Below, piece after piece: positions 13,787 through 25,900 of a stretch of DNA of 64,000 nucleotides. Location: contig CALMII010000026.1 of assembly GCA_937864115.1 (NCBI GenBank), forward strand, positions 1 to 64,000. Reading direction: 5' to 3'. The translations under genes and the position numbers were made by a program. Every line of letters starts with the position of its first letter. Position 1 is the first letter of the stretch. Source of the DNA: an uncultured Steroidobacter sp. (GTDB lineage: Bacteria; Pseudomonadota; Gammaproteobacteria; Steroidobacterales; Steroidobacteraceae). The notes below the pieces were generated by a model. The model made no database searches. It worked only from the letters and a program-made list of their open reading frames with translations, and was not told the DNA's origin.

Positions 13787-14413
13787 ATGTACACACCATC
13801 GCAATTCACGGAGACACGGCCAGAGGTCTTGCACACCTTCATTCGCGAACACGCGTTTTCGAGTATCGTGGCGACGACGACGGATGGTATCGATGCATTC
13901 CACGTACCTGTGGTGCTCGATACCTCCCGCGGTTCCGATGGTGTGCTGCAAGGACATGTAGCGCGGGCAAATCCAATCTGGAGAAAGCTCAATGATGGAG
14001 CGCCAGTGCTCGTCATCTTTCAAGGCCCGAATCACTACGTGTCACCAGGCTGGTACCCCGCGAAGAAGGAGCATGGAAAGGTTGTGCCAACGTGGAACTA
14101 CATAATCGTCCACGTTCGAGGCAGCATCGAATGGCAGCATGATCAGAACTGGCTGCGGGAACTCCTGGAAAGGACGACGCATGCTCACGAACATGGACGG
14201 CAGAATCCGTGGCATGTGGCGGATGCGCCGGAGGAATACGTGACGCGGATGCTGGAGGCAATCGTGGGCTTCGAAATCCCGATCGGCGCTATCACAGGCA
14301 AGTGGAAGTTGAGCCAGAACAGAAGTTCGGCTGATCGCGCGGGAGTGGCCGACGGCTTGGCATCGGAGAGAGTCTCGCATGCTGCTGAGATTCTGGAGTG
14401 GATGCGGAAATAG
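13787..14413 (+). CDS. PaiB-type FMN-binding negative transcriptional regulator
   Basis: A 208-residue protein, the full length of the PaiB family, which has an FMN-binding split-barrel fold. Family hallmarks are the opening MYTPSQFTETRPEVLHTFIREHAFSS, H-V-A-R-A-N-P-I-W, and the loop NHYVSPGWYPAKKEHGKVVPTWNY. Later come W-H-V-A-D-A-P and the C-terminal GKWKLSQNRS followed by 'D..GV..GL'. In Bacillus PaiB represses sporulation and protease genes; here the role is unknown. The ATG at 13787 follows a purine-rich AAGAGAACGAG. It is the last gene of the array. Confidence 0.9.
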   Translation: MYTPSQFTETRPEVLHTFIREHAFSSIVATTTDGIDAFHVPVVLDTSRGSDGVLQGHVARANPIWRKLNDGAPVLVIFQGPNHYVSPGWYPAKKEHGKVVPTWNYIIVHVRGSIEWQHDQNWLRELLERTTHAHEHGRQNPWHVADAPEEYVTRMLEAIVGFEIPIGAITGKWKLSQNRSSADRAGVADGLASERVSHAAEILEWMRK

Positions 14414-14429
14414 GAAGAGCGGCTGACAA

Positions 14430-15326
14430 ATGACACGTCTACTCCTTCTCATCATTACGTTCTCGATCGGCGGCTTGGCCCATGCTGCCGAAGAGTCCCC
14501 GAAGTTCGCGATCGTCACGATCTACGACGGCATGGCGAAGTACGCAGAGGCCGCGGCAGAAAATCCAATGGCCGATCGTCGAGCACTGTGGCGCGAGCTT
14601 GTGATCAATCCCTATTGGAGTCGCTGTGCAGAAGGAGGGGAGTACATCGACTTTGCTCCGCCATTGGCCAGGGCTTACACGGATATCGAATCCTTGCTCA
14701 AAGCGACTTCAGCTCTTCAGGCTTCATCAGTCCAGTCGCTCGTGCGATCGGCCTTGGAAAAGTCAGGATCGCTGCTTCCTGGGGCTGCTACGACCGCCTG
14801 CATTCTGGCGGCCGACTCGACCTGGACTTATCTGCGGGACATGCACGGTGTCGGCGGCTTTACGGCCGGCGCGGGCAAGATCTGGCTCACGATCCTTCCG
14901 GAAGGCGACTGGCTGGATTGGGTGGAGTATGCCTCTGCTCACGAGTACCACCACAGCGTATGGACGGCGCTTCACGGAAAACAAAATCCCATCGAAGACA
15001 TGGCCGACTACCTCGTCTTCGAAGGTCGCGCCGATTCCTTTGCCCATCTGATATACCCGCAGAAAATTGCTCCCTGGACGAGCGCATTGACGCAGCAACA
15101 GGAGCAAGCGGCTTGGGAGGTTCTTCGACGGAATCTGGACTCCACTTCTCCAGAAAAAATGCAGAGCCTGATGTTCGGCGGAGAAGGTGTCGCGAAGTGG
15201 GCTGGCTATGCGATCGGCTTCAAGGTCGTGCAGGCTTTTCTGGATAAACACCCCAGTCTCAGCGTAAATCAGTGGACCGCAATGGAAGCTGGCGAACTTC
15301 TGAAGAAGTCATCCTATGCTCCTTAG
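14430..15326 (+). CDS. DUF2268-type putative zinc metalloprotease, exported
   Basis: A 298-residue protein with a Sec signal peptide (MTRLLLLIITFSIGGLAHAA) and the DUF2268 'predicted Zn-dependent protease' layout. The metal-binding motif H171-E-Y-H-H175 lies in YASAHEYHHSVW, with a downstream DYLVFEGRADSFAH that supplies the third-ligand glutamate region. Probably a periplasmic peptidase. It starts just after a lone inverse-core-like GGCTGAC (14420-14426) with no attC downstream, so it is either the last cassette without its attC or the first gene beyond the array. Confidence 0.78.
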   Translation: MTRLLLLIITFSIGGLAHAAEESPKFAIVTIYDGMAKYAEAAAENPMADRRALWRELVINPYWSRCAEGGEYIDFAPPLARAYTDIESLLKATSALQASSVQSLVRSALEKSGSLLPGAATTACILAADSTWTYLRDMHGVGGFTAGAGKIWLTILPEGDWLDWVEYASAHEYHHSVWTALHGKQNPIEDMADYLVFEGRADSFAHLIYPQKIAPWTSALTQQQEQAAWEVLRRNLDSTSPEKMQSLMFGGEGVAKWAGYAIGFKVVQAFLDKHPSLSVNQWTAMEAGELLKKSSYAP

Positions 15327-15349
15327 GGATTTGCGACTGGCGAACTACA

Positions 15350-15583
15350 TACGGCTCAATTTGCGTGGTCGGCTTCAGTCCGCGAAAGGCAAATCTGGTG
15401 ATCTACGTCTTCGATTTTCCAGGCAAGGCGGATCTGTTGAAGAAGCTCGGCAAGCACAGGGGAGGGCTCAAGCAATGCCTGTACATCAACAAGCTCGCGG
15501 ATGTGGAAATTGCCGTGCTGGAGAAAATCCTCAAGGCGGGTGTGAAGGAAACGAAAAAGACCTGGCCGGTAACAGCGAAGTAG
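15350..15583 (+). pseudogene. 5'-truncated DUF1801 gene
   Basis: From YGSICVVGFSPRKANLVIYV onward the frame matches the C-terminal part of DUF1801 proteins ('GFSPRK..L.(L/I)Y', 'LLKKLGKHRGG', 'CLYINKLADV...VL'). The N-terminal half of the domain, about 60 residues, is missing. Upstream the frame runs back into the 3' end of the preceding DUF2268 gene. A deletion or recombination has joined the two sequences. The next 150 bases (15584-15734) hold nothing I recognise. Confidence 0.75.
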
Positions 15584-15734
15584 CAACCCCGGTTCGCCGA
15601 AATGCTCTCAAGGCAGGAAAAATCCATCCGTGACGACCTGCTGAATGGTCGAGCCAGTGCGCGGTCGTATCTCCGACTTGCAAACATTTCCCGCGCCGCC
15701 ATGATCGGCACATCGAGAAAGTGGCGGAGCAGCA

Positions 15735-16001
15735 ATGGCGACGGGTTGGGCGGGCGATGGCGCAGTGCAGGATCAGATCGATGCCACCGTGAAGGACGGC
15801 ATCGAGCGTGCGAAGTCGCGCCTGGCGACCGGGCCCAGCCTGGCGCACTGCGCCGAGTGTGGTGCGGAGATTCCCGAAGCGCGCCAGAAAGCGGTTCCCG
15901 GCGTGCGCCTGTGCGTCGCGTGTCAGGAAGCCGAGGATCAGGAAGCCGCGGCTTTCAGCGGCTACAACCGGCGCGGCAGCAAGGACAGTCAGCTGCGTTG
16001 A
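15735..16001 (+). CDS. ybiI: DksA/TraR-family zinc-finger protein YbiI
   Basis: An 88-residue protein, the same length as E. coli YbiI. It opens MATGWAGDGAVQDQIDATV, has a four-cysteine zinc finger (C-A-E-C ... C-V-A-C) and ends GYNRRGSKDSQLR, the invariant YbiI tail. It lacks the long coiled-coil with catalytic-type Asp residues found in full DksA. DksA-like proteins bind in the RNA polymerase secondary channel; the role of YbiI is poorly known. It is the first clearly 'backbone' gene after the array, and it converges on the kinase gene. Confidence 0.92.
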   Translation: MATGWAGDGAVQDQIDATVKDGIERAKSRLATGPSLAHCAECGAEIPEARQKAVPGVRLCVACQEAEDQEAAAFSGYNRRGSKDSQLR

Positions 16002-16010
16002 GCATTCTTT

Positions 16011-16089
16011 CTGTGGATCGGGCTTTCCCGTGGGATTCCCTTCGGTCGCGGCCTGACTGTTCTCGGCCGGCTGAAGCCGGCCCCACAGG
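16011..16089. repeat. Palindromic intergenic repeat (REP-like) 1
   Basis: A diverged long module (CTGTGGATCGGGCTTTCCCG...) is followed by an intact GGCCGGCTGAAGCCGGCCCCACAG module (16065-16088). It lies between two convergent genes and may serve as a bidirectional terminator. Confidence 0.8.
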
Positions 16090-16110
16090 ATTGAAGAGAC
16101 AAGAGGGGCT

Positions 16111-18972
<2,862 letters not shown>

Positions 18973-19145
18973 GAGGCCCGCATGATATGCGAGCGTGCGC
19001 ACTCGCGTCGCAACCGGCTGGACGCCCGGCGGAACGGGCTTCAGGGTTTCCCCGCCGGTCGCGGCATCCAGTCAATCGCCGCTGGCATTCCGCGCTGCCC
19101 TGTGGCGAACTGCGCCTTTCGCAGCCCGTTTCCGGCAGGTATCTC

Positions 19146-20879
19146 ATGAAGCATCGCAGTCGATTCGTCTTCCTGCTCGTCGCCCTGGTCGCGACCACCG
19201 TCAGTGTCGCCGCGGGCATGCAGCCCGAGCGTGCCGAGAACGGCATGGTGGCCAGCGTGCACGTGCTCGCTTCGCAGGCCGGCGTCGACATGATGAAGGC
19301 GGGCGGCAATGCGATCGACGCCGCCGTGGCAACGGGATTTGCGCTCGCAGTGGTGCACCCGTCGGCCGGCAATATCGGCGGCGGCGGCTTCATGCTGATC
19401 CGCACGCAGGACGGCCAGACGAAGTTCATCGACTTCCGCGAGAAGGCGCCGGGCAAGGCGACCGCGACGATGTACCAGGACAAGGACGGCAACGTGGTTC
19501 CCTCGCTCAGCCGGCTCGGCTATCTCGCGGTCGGCGTGCCGGGTTCGGTGAAGGGGCTCGTCCATGCCCAGGCGCACTACGGCAAGCTCACCCTCAAGCA
19601 GGTGATGGCGCCGGCCATCCGTCTGGCGCGTGAAGGCTATGTACTCGACTGGTCGGATGCGCGTCAGATGTCGAACGATGCAGGGCTGGCGCAGTTCGCC
19701 GATTCGAAGCGCATCTTCCAGAACGGCGGCAAGGGCTGGAAGCAGGGCGACGTGTTCAGACAGCCGGACCTCGCGCGCACGCTGGAACGCATCGTCGCGG
19801 CGCCGGACGATTTCTACACCGGCAGGATGGCGCGCGAACTCGCCGAGTTCATGCAACGCGGCGGCGGCTTGATCACGGTCGACGATCTCAGGAACTACGA
19901 CGTCAAGGAACGCACGCCGGTGCGCGGCACGTATCGCGGTCTCGAAGTCATCAGCGCGCCGCCGCCGTCGTCGGGCGGAATCGCGTTGATCGAGACGCTG
20001 AACATTCTCGAAGGTTTCGACATCGCCAGGGCCGGCTTCGGTTCGGCCGAATCCATCCATCTCATTTCCGAGTCGTATCGCCGCGCTTTCTACGATCGCG
20101 CGCAGTATCTCGGCGATCCGGAGTTCAGCGATCTGCCGGTGCTGGAGCTGGCCGACAAACCGTATGCGGTCGAGTGGCGCAAATCGATCGACCCGCAGCG
20201 CGCCAGCGTGTCGTCGCGACTGGAGCGGCCGAGAGTCTCGAAGAAACTCGAACAGTACGCGAACGACAAACCCGTCAAGGGAGCCGGCAAGGAGCCGACG
20301 CAGACCACGCACTACTCGGTGGTCGACAAGGACGGCAATGCGGTCGCCGTGACCACCACGCTGAACGGCGGCTACGGCTCGAAAGTCACCGCGGGCCCGC
20401 TCGGCTTCCTGCTCAACAATGAAATGGACGATTTTTCCTCGAAGCCCGGCGCGCCGAACATGTTCGGCCTGTTGCAGAGCGAGGAGAACGCCGTCGGCCC
20501 GAACAAGCGTCCGCTCTCGGCGATGACGCCGACGATCGTGCTCAAGGACGGCAAGCTGTGGCTGGTGCTCGGTTCGCCGGGCGGCCCGACCATCATCACC
20601 ACTGTCGCGAACATCCTCATCGGCGTCGCCGACTTCGGCCTCGACATCCAGCAGGCCGTGAACGCGCCGCGCTTCCATCATCAGTGGGTGCCCGATCGCA
20701 TCATCATGGAACGCAACCGTTTCTCGCCCGACACCATCCGTCTGCTCGAGCAGCGCGGCCACGCGGTGTCCTTCGGGCTCGGCGGCGATGGCGAATGCAT
20801 CCAGATCGATCTGGAAACCGGCCTGCGACTCGGCGCGAGCGACGGTCGCAACGATTCGGGGCGCGCTGTCGGGTACTGA
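19146..20879 (+). CDS. ggt: Gamma-glutamyltransferase
   Basis: A 577-residue periplasmic enzyme with a signal peptide (RFVFLLVALVATTVSVAAG). It is made as a precursor that self-cleaves before the catalytic Thr388 in QTTHYSVVDKDGNAVAVTTT, close to Thr391 of E. coli. The small-subunit motifs NNEMDDFSSKPG, RPLSAMTPTIV and GSPGGPTI are intact, as is the glutamate-binding SAGNIGGGGFML of the large subunit. It hydrolyses glutathione and transfers gamma-glutamyl groups. ATG start chosen by signal peptide; upstream in-frame sequence is not protein-like. Confidence 0.96.
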   Translation: MKHRSRFVFLLVALVATTVSVAAGMQPERAENGMVASVHVLASQAGVDMMKAGGNAIDAAVATGFALAVVHPSAGNIGGGGFMLIRTQDGQTKFIDFREKAPGKATATMYQDKDGNVVPSLSRLGYLAVGVPGSVKGLVHAQAHYGKLTLKQVMAPAIRLAREGYVLDWSDARQMSNDAGLAQFADSKRIFQNGGKGWKQGDVFRQPDLARTLERIVAAPDDFYTGRMARELAEFMQRGGGLITVDDLRNYDVKERTPVRGTYRGLEVISAPPPSSGGIALIETLNILEGFDIARAGFGSAESIHLISESYRRAFYDRAQYLGDPEFSDLPVLELADKPYAVEWRKSIDPQRASVSSRLERPRVSKKLEQYANDKPVKGAGKEPTQTTHYSVVDKDGNAVAVTTTLNGGYGSKVTAGPLGFLLNNEMDDFSSKPGAPNMFGLLQSEENAVGPNKRPLSAMTPTIVLKDGKLWLVLGSPGGPTIITTVANILIGVADFGLDIQQAVNAPRFHHQWVPDRIIMERNRFSPDTIRLLEQRGHAVSFGLGGDGECIQIDLETGLRLGASDGRNDSGRAVGY

Positions 20880-20899
20880 GCCTCGGGCTTTGCACTCTG

Positions 20900-20996
20900 C
20901 TGTGGGGCCGGCTTCAGCCGGCCTTTTAATAAGGAGTCAGGCTAAAGCCTGACCTACAGCCTGACCTACAGCCTGACCCACAGCCCGACCCACAGC
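20900..20996. repeat. REP-like element 2 with tandem tail
   Basis: A CTGTGGGGCCGGCTTCAGCCGGCC module, then a GTCAGGCTAAAGCCTGAC module whose end GCCTGACCTACA is repeated about four times in tandem with small changes (last copies CCCGACCCACAG). Downstream of ggt. Confidence 0.85.
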
Positions 20997-21142
20997 AGAA
21001 GGCGGATCGCCGTGCTCATCCCGCTTCAGGCGGGGAGGGAACCTCACTTTCGTCCCTGCAATGAACATCCTTCCGGCTACAGATCCCAGGTGGCGACCCT
21101 GCAATCCTGACGATCTGACGACATCCACCGGAGGACATCTTC

Positions 21143-21493
21143 ATGAACGCCCGATCGCTTTCCCTCAAACATTCGCTGCGGGTTGCACTGCTCGCGGCAG
21201 TTTCCTGCGTCGCTTCCGTGGCTGCTGCCGATGACGTGGCAGCAAGCAGGAGCATCACCGTGAGCTACCGCGATCTCGACCTGTCGAGCGAGGCGGGCGC
21301 CCGGCAGCTCTACGATCGTATTCGTGCGGCCGCGCGCAATATGTGCGGTTCGCCTCGCGGGACAGCGCTGCTGCAGATCAAACAGCAGCGCAGGCAGTGC
21401 GCGAATGCAGCAGTCGCCGCCGCGGTGAAGCAGGTCGACAACGGCATCCTCACCGCAATGCACCGCGGCAAGTCGACCCGGCGCCTGGGCTGA
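21143..21493 (+). CDS. UrcA family protein
   Basis: A 116-residue exported protein with a signal peptide (hydrophobic VALLAAVSCVASVAAA). The UrcA pattern is VSYRDLDLSSEAGARQLYDRIRAAARNMCG, followed by a second cysteine in RRQCANAAVAAAVKQV; the two cysteines probably form a disulfide. UrcA proteins are common in alphaproteobacteria and Steroidobacter/Xanthomonadales relatives and have no known function. A good AGGAGG-like site (CCGGAGGACATCTTC) precedes the ATG. The ECF sigma gene follows after about 80 bases. Confidence 0.9.
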   Translation: MNARSLSLKHSLRVALLAAVSCVASVAAADDVAASRSITVSYRDLDLSSEAGARQLYDRIRAAARNMCGSPRGTALLQIKQQRRQCANAAVAAAVKQVDNGILTAMHRGKSTRRLG

Positions 21494-21576
21494 GATCGAT
21501 TTCCCTTCGGGGCGTGGCATGAAGTCCCGGGCGACGACAGAGAAAGTAGTGCGCTTCACATCCACAGGCCATTCTC

Positions 21577-22242
21577 GTGCGCAGCTTTCTCTTCGCCAAG
21601 CCAGCCGGCCTCGATGCAACGGGTACGTTGCTCGAGGCCGATCTGCCGTCGCAGGATGCGCCGCCTCGCCATGAGCGGACGCGCGGCGCCGCCACTTCTG
21701 TGGATCGGCGCGATATCGAGGCGCTCATTGGCCGCGACTATGTCGGCCTGCGTGCGCTGATCTTCCGCCGCACGGGCGATCCGCAGGTCGCCGCGGACCT
21801 GCTCAACGACGCGATCTGCACCGCGCTGGAGAAATATCGCGACGGTCAGATCGACCGGCCCGAAGAGATCTGCGGCTATGTGTTCCAGGTCGCAATGAAT
21901 CACCTGCGCAACCATCGTCGCTCCATCGCCGAACGCCCCGAACGCCGCGCCGACGCCAGAGTGTTCGAGACGCTGGTCGACGAAGACGACGACGGGTTCG
22001 ATGACGACAGCCGTATCCTCGATCAGGTGATCAGGATCATCCGCAGCCTGCCGTCGGAGCGCGATCGCCGCATCCTGATGCGCTTCTATCTCGACGAGGA
22101 AGACAGGGACGTCATCTGTCGCGAACTGGGCCTGACGCCTGCGCAGTTTGCTTCCGTGCTGCACCGCGCGCGACAGCGGCTGAAGGATCTGCTCGAAACG
22201 CACGGCCTGACGCGTGCCGACCTGTTCTCCTTCATTCCCTAG
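21577..22242 (+). CDS. ECF-type RNA polymerase sigma factor
   Basis: A 221-residue sigma-70 family protein. Region 2 is DYVGLRALIFRRTGDPQVAADLLNDAICTALEKY with the following YVFQVAMNHLRNHRR. Region 4 is IIRSLPSERDRRILMRFYLDEEDRDVICRELGLTPAQFASVLHRARQRLKDLL. A long acidic linker (DEDDDGFDDD) separates them. Start is a GTG at 21577; a later start is possible because the first ~40 residues look like linker. The next gene, 13 bases downstream, encodes a membrane protein that fits an anti-sigma factor, so the pair likely senses an envelope signal. Confidence 0.88.
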   Translation: MRSFLFAKPAGLDATGTLLEADLPSQDAPPRHERTRGAATSVDRRDIEALIGRDYVGLRALIFRRTGDPQVAADLLNDAICTALEKYRDGQIDRPEEICGYVFQVAMNHLRNHRRSIAERPERRADARVFETLVDEDDDGFDDDSRILDQVIRIIRSLPSERDRRILMRFYLDEEDRDVICRELGLTPAQFASVLHRARQRLKDLLETHGLTRADLFSFIP

Positions 22243-22255
22243 CAGGGGACGCGCC

Positions 22256-22978
22256 ATGTCAGTTGCCCGTTTGCGAATGGACGATCCGACACTGGCGAAC
22301 CGCTACCTCGCCGGCCAGCTTGCCGGCGCCGAGCAGGCCGCTTTCGAGGCGCGGCTGATCGAAGATCCGGCGGTGCTGCGCGAACTCGAAGCGACGGCGC
22401 GGCTGAAGGCGGGACTGCGGCAACTGCGTCGGCGGGGCGACCTGGAACATGCGATGCCAGGCCAGCGACGATCCGCCGTCACCGCATTCGGCCTCGCAGC
22501 CGCGATGGCGCTGCTGGCGATCGGTCTGGGCCTGAACTTCCCGGTGGGCGATCGTCCGCCGTCCATTGCGGCGGACGTAGCGGCGCTGACAGCCGGGCAT
22601 GGAAAGACACTGCCGATCGCATCCTCGCACTCGCTGCTGCGAATGCGATCGGCCCGCGCCGATGCCGTCATCGCGTTGCCGGCGACGCCGGGTGCGATCG
22701 AACTGCGTGTGTTGTCTGCCGAGGCACAGCCGCAGGCGCCTTACCGGCTGCGGCTGCGTCGACCCGCAGATGCGACATCGCGGGCAGGTAGCGTGGCCGA
22801 GAGCCTCATCGAGGCTGCGCCCGATGGCTGGGTCACGCTGTATCTCGACTCGCGAACGTTGTCGCCCGGCCGGTACGAACTCGACATCGTGCCGATGGCG
22901 AGCCCGGAAGGGCAGCCGGAGATCTTCGTCATCGACATTCGCGCTGCCGCCAGGGCAGAAGCCGATGCCTCGGCGTAG
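22256..22978 (+). CDS. Putative anti-sigma factor, single-pass membrane protein
   Basis: A 240-residue protein. The N-terminal cytoplasmic part reads LANRYLAGQLAGAEQAAFEARLIEDPAVLRELEA, the anti-sigma-domain pattern 'Y..G.L...E...FE..L..DP.....', with no Cys/His zinc ligands. A membrane segment lies near 78-98 (AFGLAAAMALLAIGLGLNF). The periplasmic part is beta-rich (PYRLRLRRP ... LSPGRYELDIVP), like sensor domains that bind hydrophobic or redox signals. It lies 13 bases after the sigma gene and would hold that factor inactive. It converges with the RND operon, leaving only three bases between stops. Confidence 0.75.
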   Translation: MSVARLRMDDPTLANRYLAGQLAGAEQAAFEARLIEDPAVLRELEATARLKAGLRQLRRRGDLEHAMPGQRRSAVTAFGLAAAMALLAIGLGLNFPVGDRPPSIAADVAALTAGHGKTLPIASSHSLLRMRSARADAVIALPATPGAIELRVLSAEAQPQAPYRLRLRRPADATSRAGSVAESLIEAAPDGWVTLYLDSRTLSPGRYELDIVPMASPEGQPEIFVIDIRAAARAEADASA

Positions 22979-22981
22979 CGA

Positions 22982-25900
22982 TCACTTCGTCGATTCGCGT
23001 ACGGTGTCCGGGGTGCTTTCGTTGCTGCCCAGCATCCGGTCCACCATCCGGCTCACATGCTGCGGCGACTGCGTCTTGCGCGCGAAGATCGAATAGATCG
23101 CCGGTACGGCGAGCAGCGTCAGGAACACGGAAACGAGTGTGCCGTAGAACACCACGATGCCGATCGGGCGACGCTGTTCGGCGCCGGCGCCGGTGGCCAG
23201 CAGGAAGGGCACGGCGCCGAAGGCCGTACACAGGCTCGTCATCAGCACCGGACGCAGGCGCGTGACGGCGGCCTGTACGACGGCTTCGGTGAATTCGACG
23301 CCGCGGTCGCGCAGCTGGTTGGCGAATTCGACGATCAGTACGCCGTTCTTCGCCGCGATGCCGATCAGCAGGATCACCGCGATCTGGCTGAAGATGTTGA
23401 TGGTCATGCCGTAGAGCTTGAGGCCGAACACCGCGCCGATGAGCGCGAGCGGCACCGTGATCATGATGATGGTCGGATGCACGAAACTCTCGAACTGCGC
23501 CGCGAGCACCAGATACACGATGGCGAGCGCGAAGAAGAACGTGAAAAACAGCTGCTGGCCGCTGCGGGTGAATTCGCCGGTCTCGCCGTCCCACATGAGC
23601 GTGGCTTCGGGCGGCAGTTCCTTCGCGACCGTGTCCTGGAACCATTTCACCGCCTCGCCGATCTCGTAGCCCGGCGCGAGGCTGGCGCGGATTTCTATCG
23701 CGCGCAGGCGATTGAAGCGCGCGAGTTCGACGGCGCCGGAGACTTCCTCGAGTTTCACGACGTTCGACAGCGGGATCAGTTCGCCGGTGCGGCTCGAACG
23801 GACGCGGATGTTCGTGAGATCGGTGACCGTCTGGCGCGCGTCTTCGCTGGCCTGCAGCATCACGTCGTACTCGCGACCGCGATCGATGTAACGCGTGACG
23901 ACACGCGAGCCGAGCACGGTTTCGAGCGTGCGGCCGACCGTCTCCAGCGAGACGCCGAGATCGGCGGCGCGATCACGGTCCACCGACACGCGGATCTGCG
24001 GCTTGCGTTCCTTGTAGCTGGTGTCGACGTTCCGCAGGCCCGGGTTGGCCTGCGCGAGCGGCAGGAGCTTGGCCTGCCAGGCCGACAGCGTTTCGTAGTC
24101 GGGACCGCCGATCACCGCTTCCACCGGCTGGCCGAAGCCGCGACGGCCGAGGCTGCCGGGCTGTCCCGCCGAGGCGCGTACGCCGGGCAGCTTCTGTGCT
24201 TCGACCATCAGCGACTGCGTGATCTCGCTCGCCGAACGCTTGCGTTCGCTCCAGTTCTTGAGCATGACGATGGCGCGCGCCGAGTTGACGTCGCCGGTGG
24301 AACCGCCGCCGAAGGCATTCGGCACGCGCATCATGACGCGCTCGATGTCGCCGTACTTTTCCATTTCCCGGAAGACGATCTGTTCGAGCTGGCGCGCGTA
24401 GTCGTCCATGTACTGGAAGCTCGCGCCCTCCGGACCTTCGATCGTGATGTAGGCGCGGCCCACGTCGGCGACCGGCGCGAATTCCGAAGGAATCGAACGG
24501 AACGTCAGCGCACCGAACACCGACAGCACGGCGACGGCGGCCACCACCAGCCACGGGCGGGCGATCAGCGAACGCAGATACCGGTCGTACAGGCCCGACA
24601 GCCGCTGGAAGAAACGGTCGATCGCATGCGAGACGCGCCCGCGCTGCAAGGCATCCGCCGGCAGCTTGGACGCGAGCATCGGCGTCAGCGTCAGTGCGAC
24701 CAGCGCCGAGAACAGCACCGATGCGGCCAGCGTGAAACCGAACTCGCGGAACAGGCGGCCGAGATCGCCGGGCAGGAAGGAGATGGGCACGAACACGGCG
24801 GCCAGCGTCAGCGTCGTGGCGATGACGGCGAAGCCGATTTCGTGACTGCCGCGCACCGCGGCGACCAGCGGCGCTTCGCCGAGTTCGGTGCGACGGTGCA
24901 CGTTCTCGAGCACCACGATGGCATCGTCCACGACCAGGCCGATGGCGAGCACGAGCCCCAGCAGCGTCAGCACGTTCACCGAATAGCCGAACGCGTACAT
25001 CACCACGAACGAGGCGATGATCGACACCGGAATCGTCACCGCGGGAATCAGCGTCGCGCGCAGATTGCCGAGGAACGCATAGATCACGGCGAGCACCGAG
25101 ATCAGCGCGAAGACGATGGCGATCACGACTTCGTGCAGGGCGGCTTCGATGGCGATGCCGTTGTCCATGGAAACGGCGAGCAGCGCGCCGGCCGGCAGCG
25201 TCTGCCGGATGCGTTCCACTTCGGCACGTACGCCGCGCACGATGTCGAGCGTGTTGCCCTTCGACTGCGCTTCGATACCGATGCCAACGCCGGCCTTGCC
25301 GTTCAGGCGCATGTCGCTGCGTTCGTTCTCCGCACCGAGCTGCACGGTCGCGACTTCGCCCAGACGGATCAGATGACCGTCCTGACCGCGCGTGATGACG
25401 AGATTGCGGAAGTCGTCCTCGGTGTCGAGACCCACCAGCGTGCGCAGCGAGAACTCGCGCGTCTGCGATTCCAGCCGCCCCGCCGGCAGTTCGATGTTCT
25501 CGCGACGCAGCGCGTCTTCGATGTCCGTCACCGTCATCTGCCGCGCGGCGAGCGCCTGCCGGTCGACCCAGATGCGCATCGCGTAACGGCGTCCGCCGCC
25601 GATGCTGACGCGCGCCACGCCGGGCACGGTCGAGAACCGGTCGACCAGATTGCGCTCGGCGTAGTCGGTGACCTCGAGCATCGACATGCCCGGCATGCTG
25701 AAGTTGAGGAACATGATGGCCTCGGCGCTGGCGTCGGCCTTGATCACTTCCGGCGGATCGGATTCCTCCGGCAGGTTGCCGAGCACGCGCGCGACGCGGT
25801 CGCGCACGTCGTTGGCCGCGGCGTCCATGTCGCGACTGATGTCGAACTCGATGCGCACCTGCGAGCGTTCGTCCTCGCTCTCGGACTCGATCTTGAGAAT

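Larger units (their letters stand above)
1..14426 (+). mobile_element. Chromosomal integron cassette array (distal part)
   Basis: About 28 attC-like sites alternate with single small plus-strand genes. Site after site shows an inverse core (GCCCAAC, GCCTAAC, ACCCAAC and similar) paired with a core (GTTGGGC, GTTAGGC, GTTATGC and similar). Base composition is visibly lower in GC than the sequence after 15.7 kb, and codon use differs between neighbouring cassettes, as expected for captured genes. No integrase gene is in the window. Because cassettes read away from attI, intI should lie left of base 1. The last recognisable half-site is GGCTGAC at 14420-14426. Confidence 0.93.

Noticed and set aside
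1..14426. CRISPR or transposon interpretation of the repeated elements
   Set aside because: The repeats are imperfect hairpins with integron core sites, variable length and one gene between each pair, which fits attC sites; no transposase or inverted terminal repeats are seen.
19041..20762. 573-codon minus-strand frame opposite ggt
   Set aside because: Shadow of ggt, with repetitive composition and no domain.
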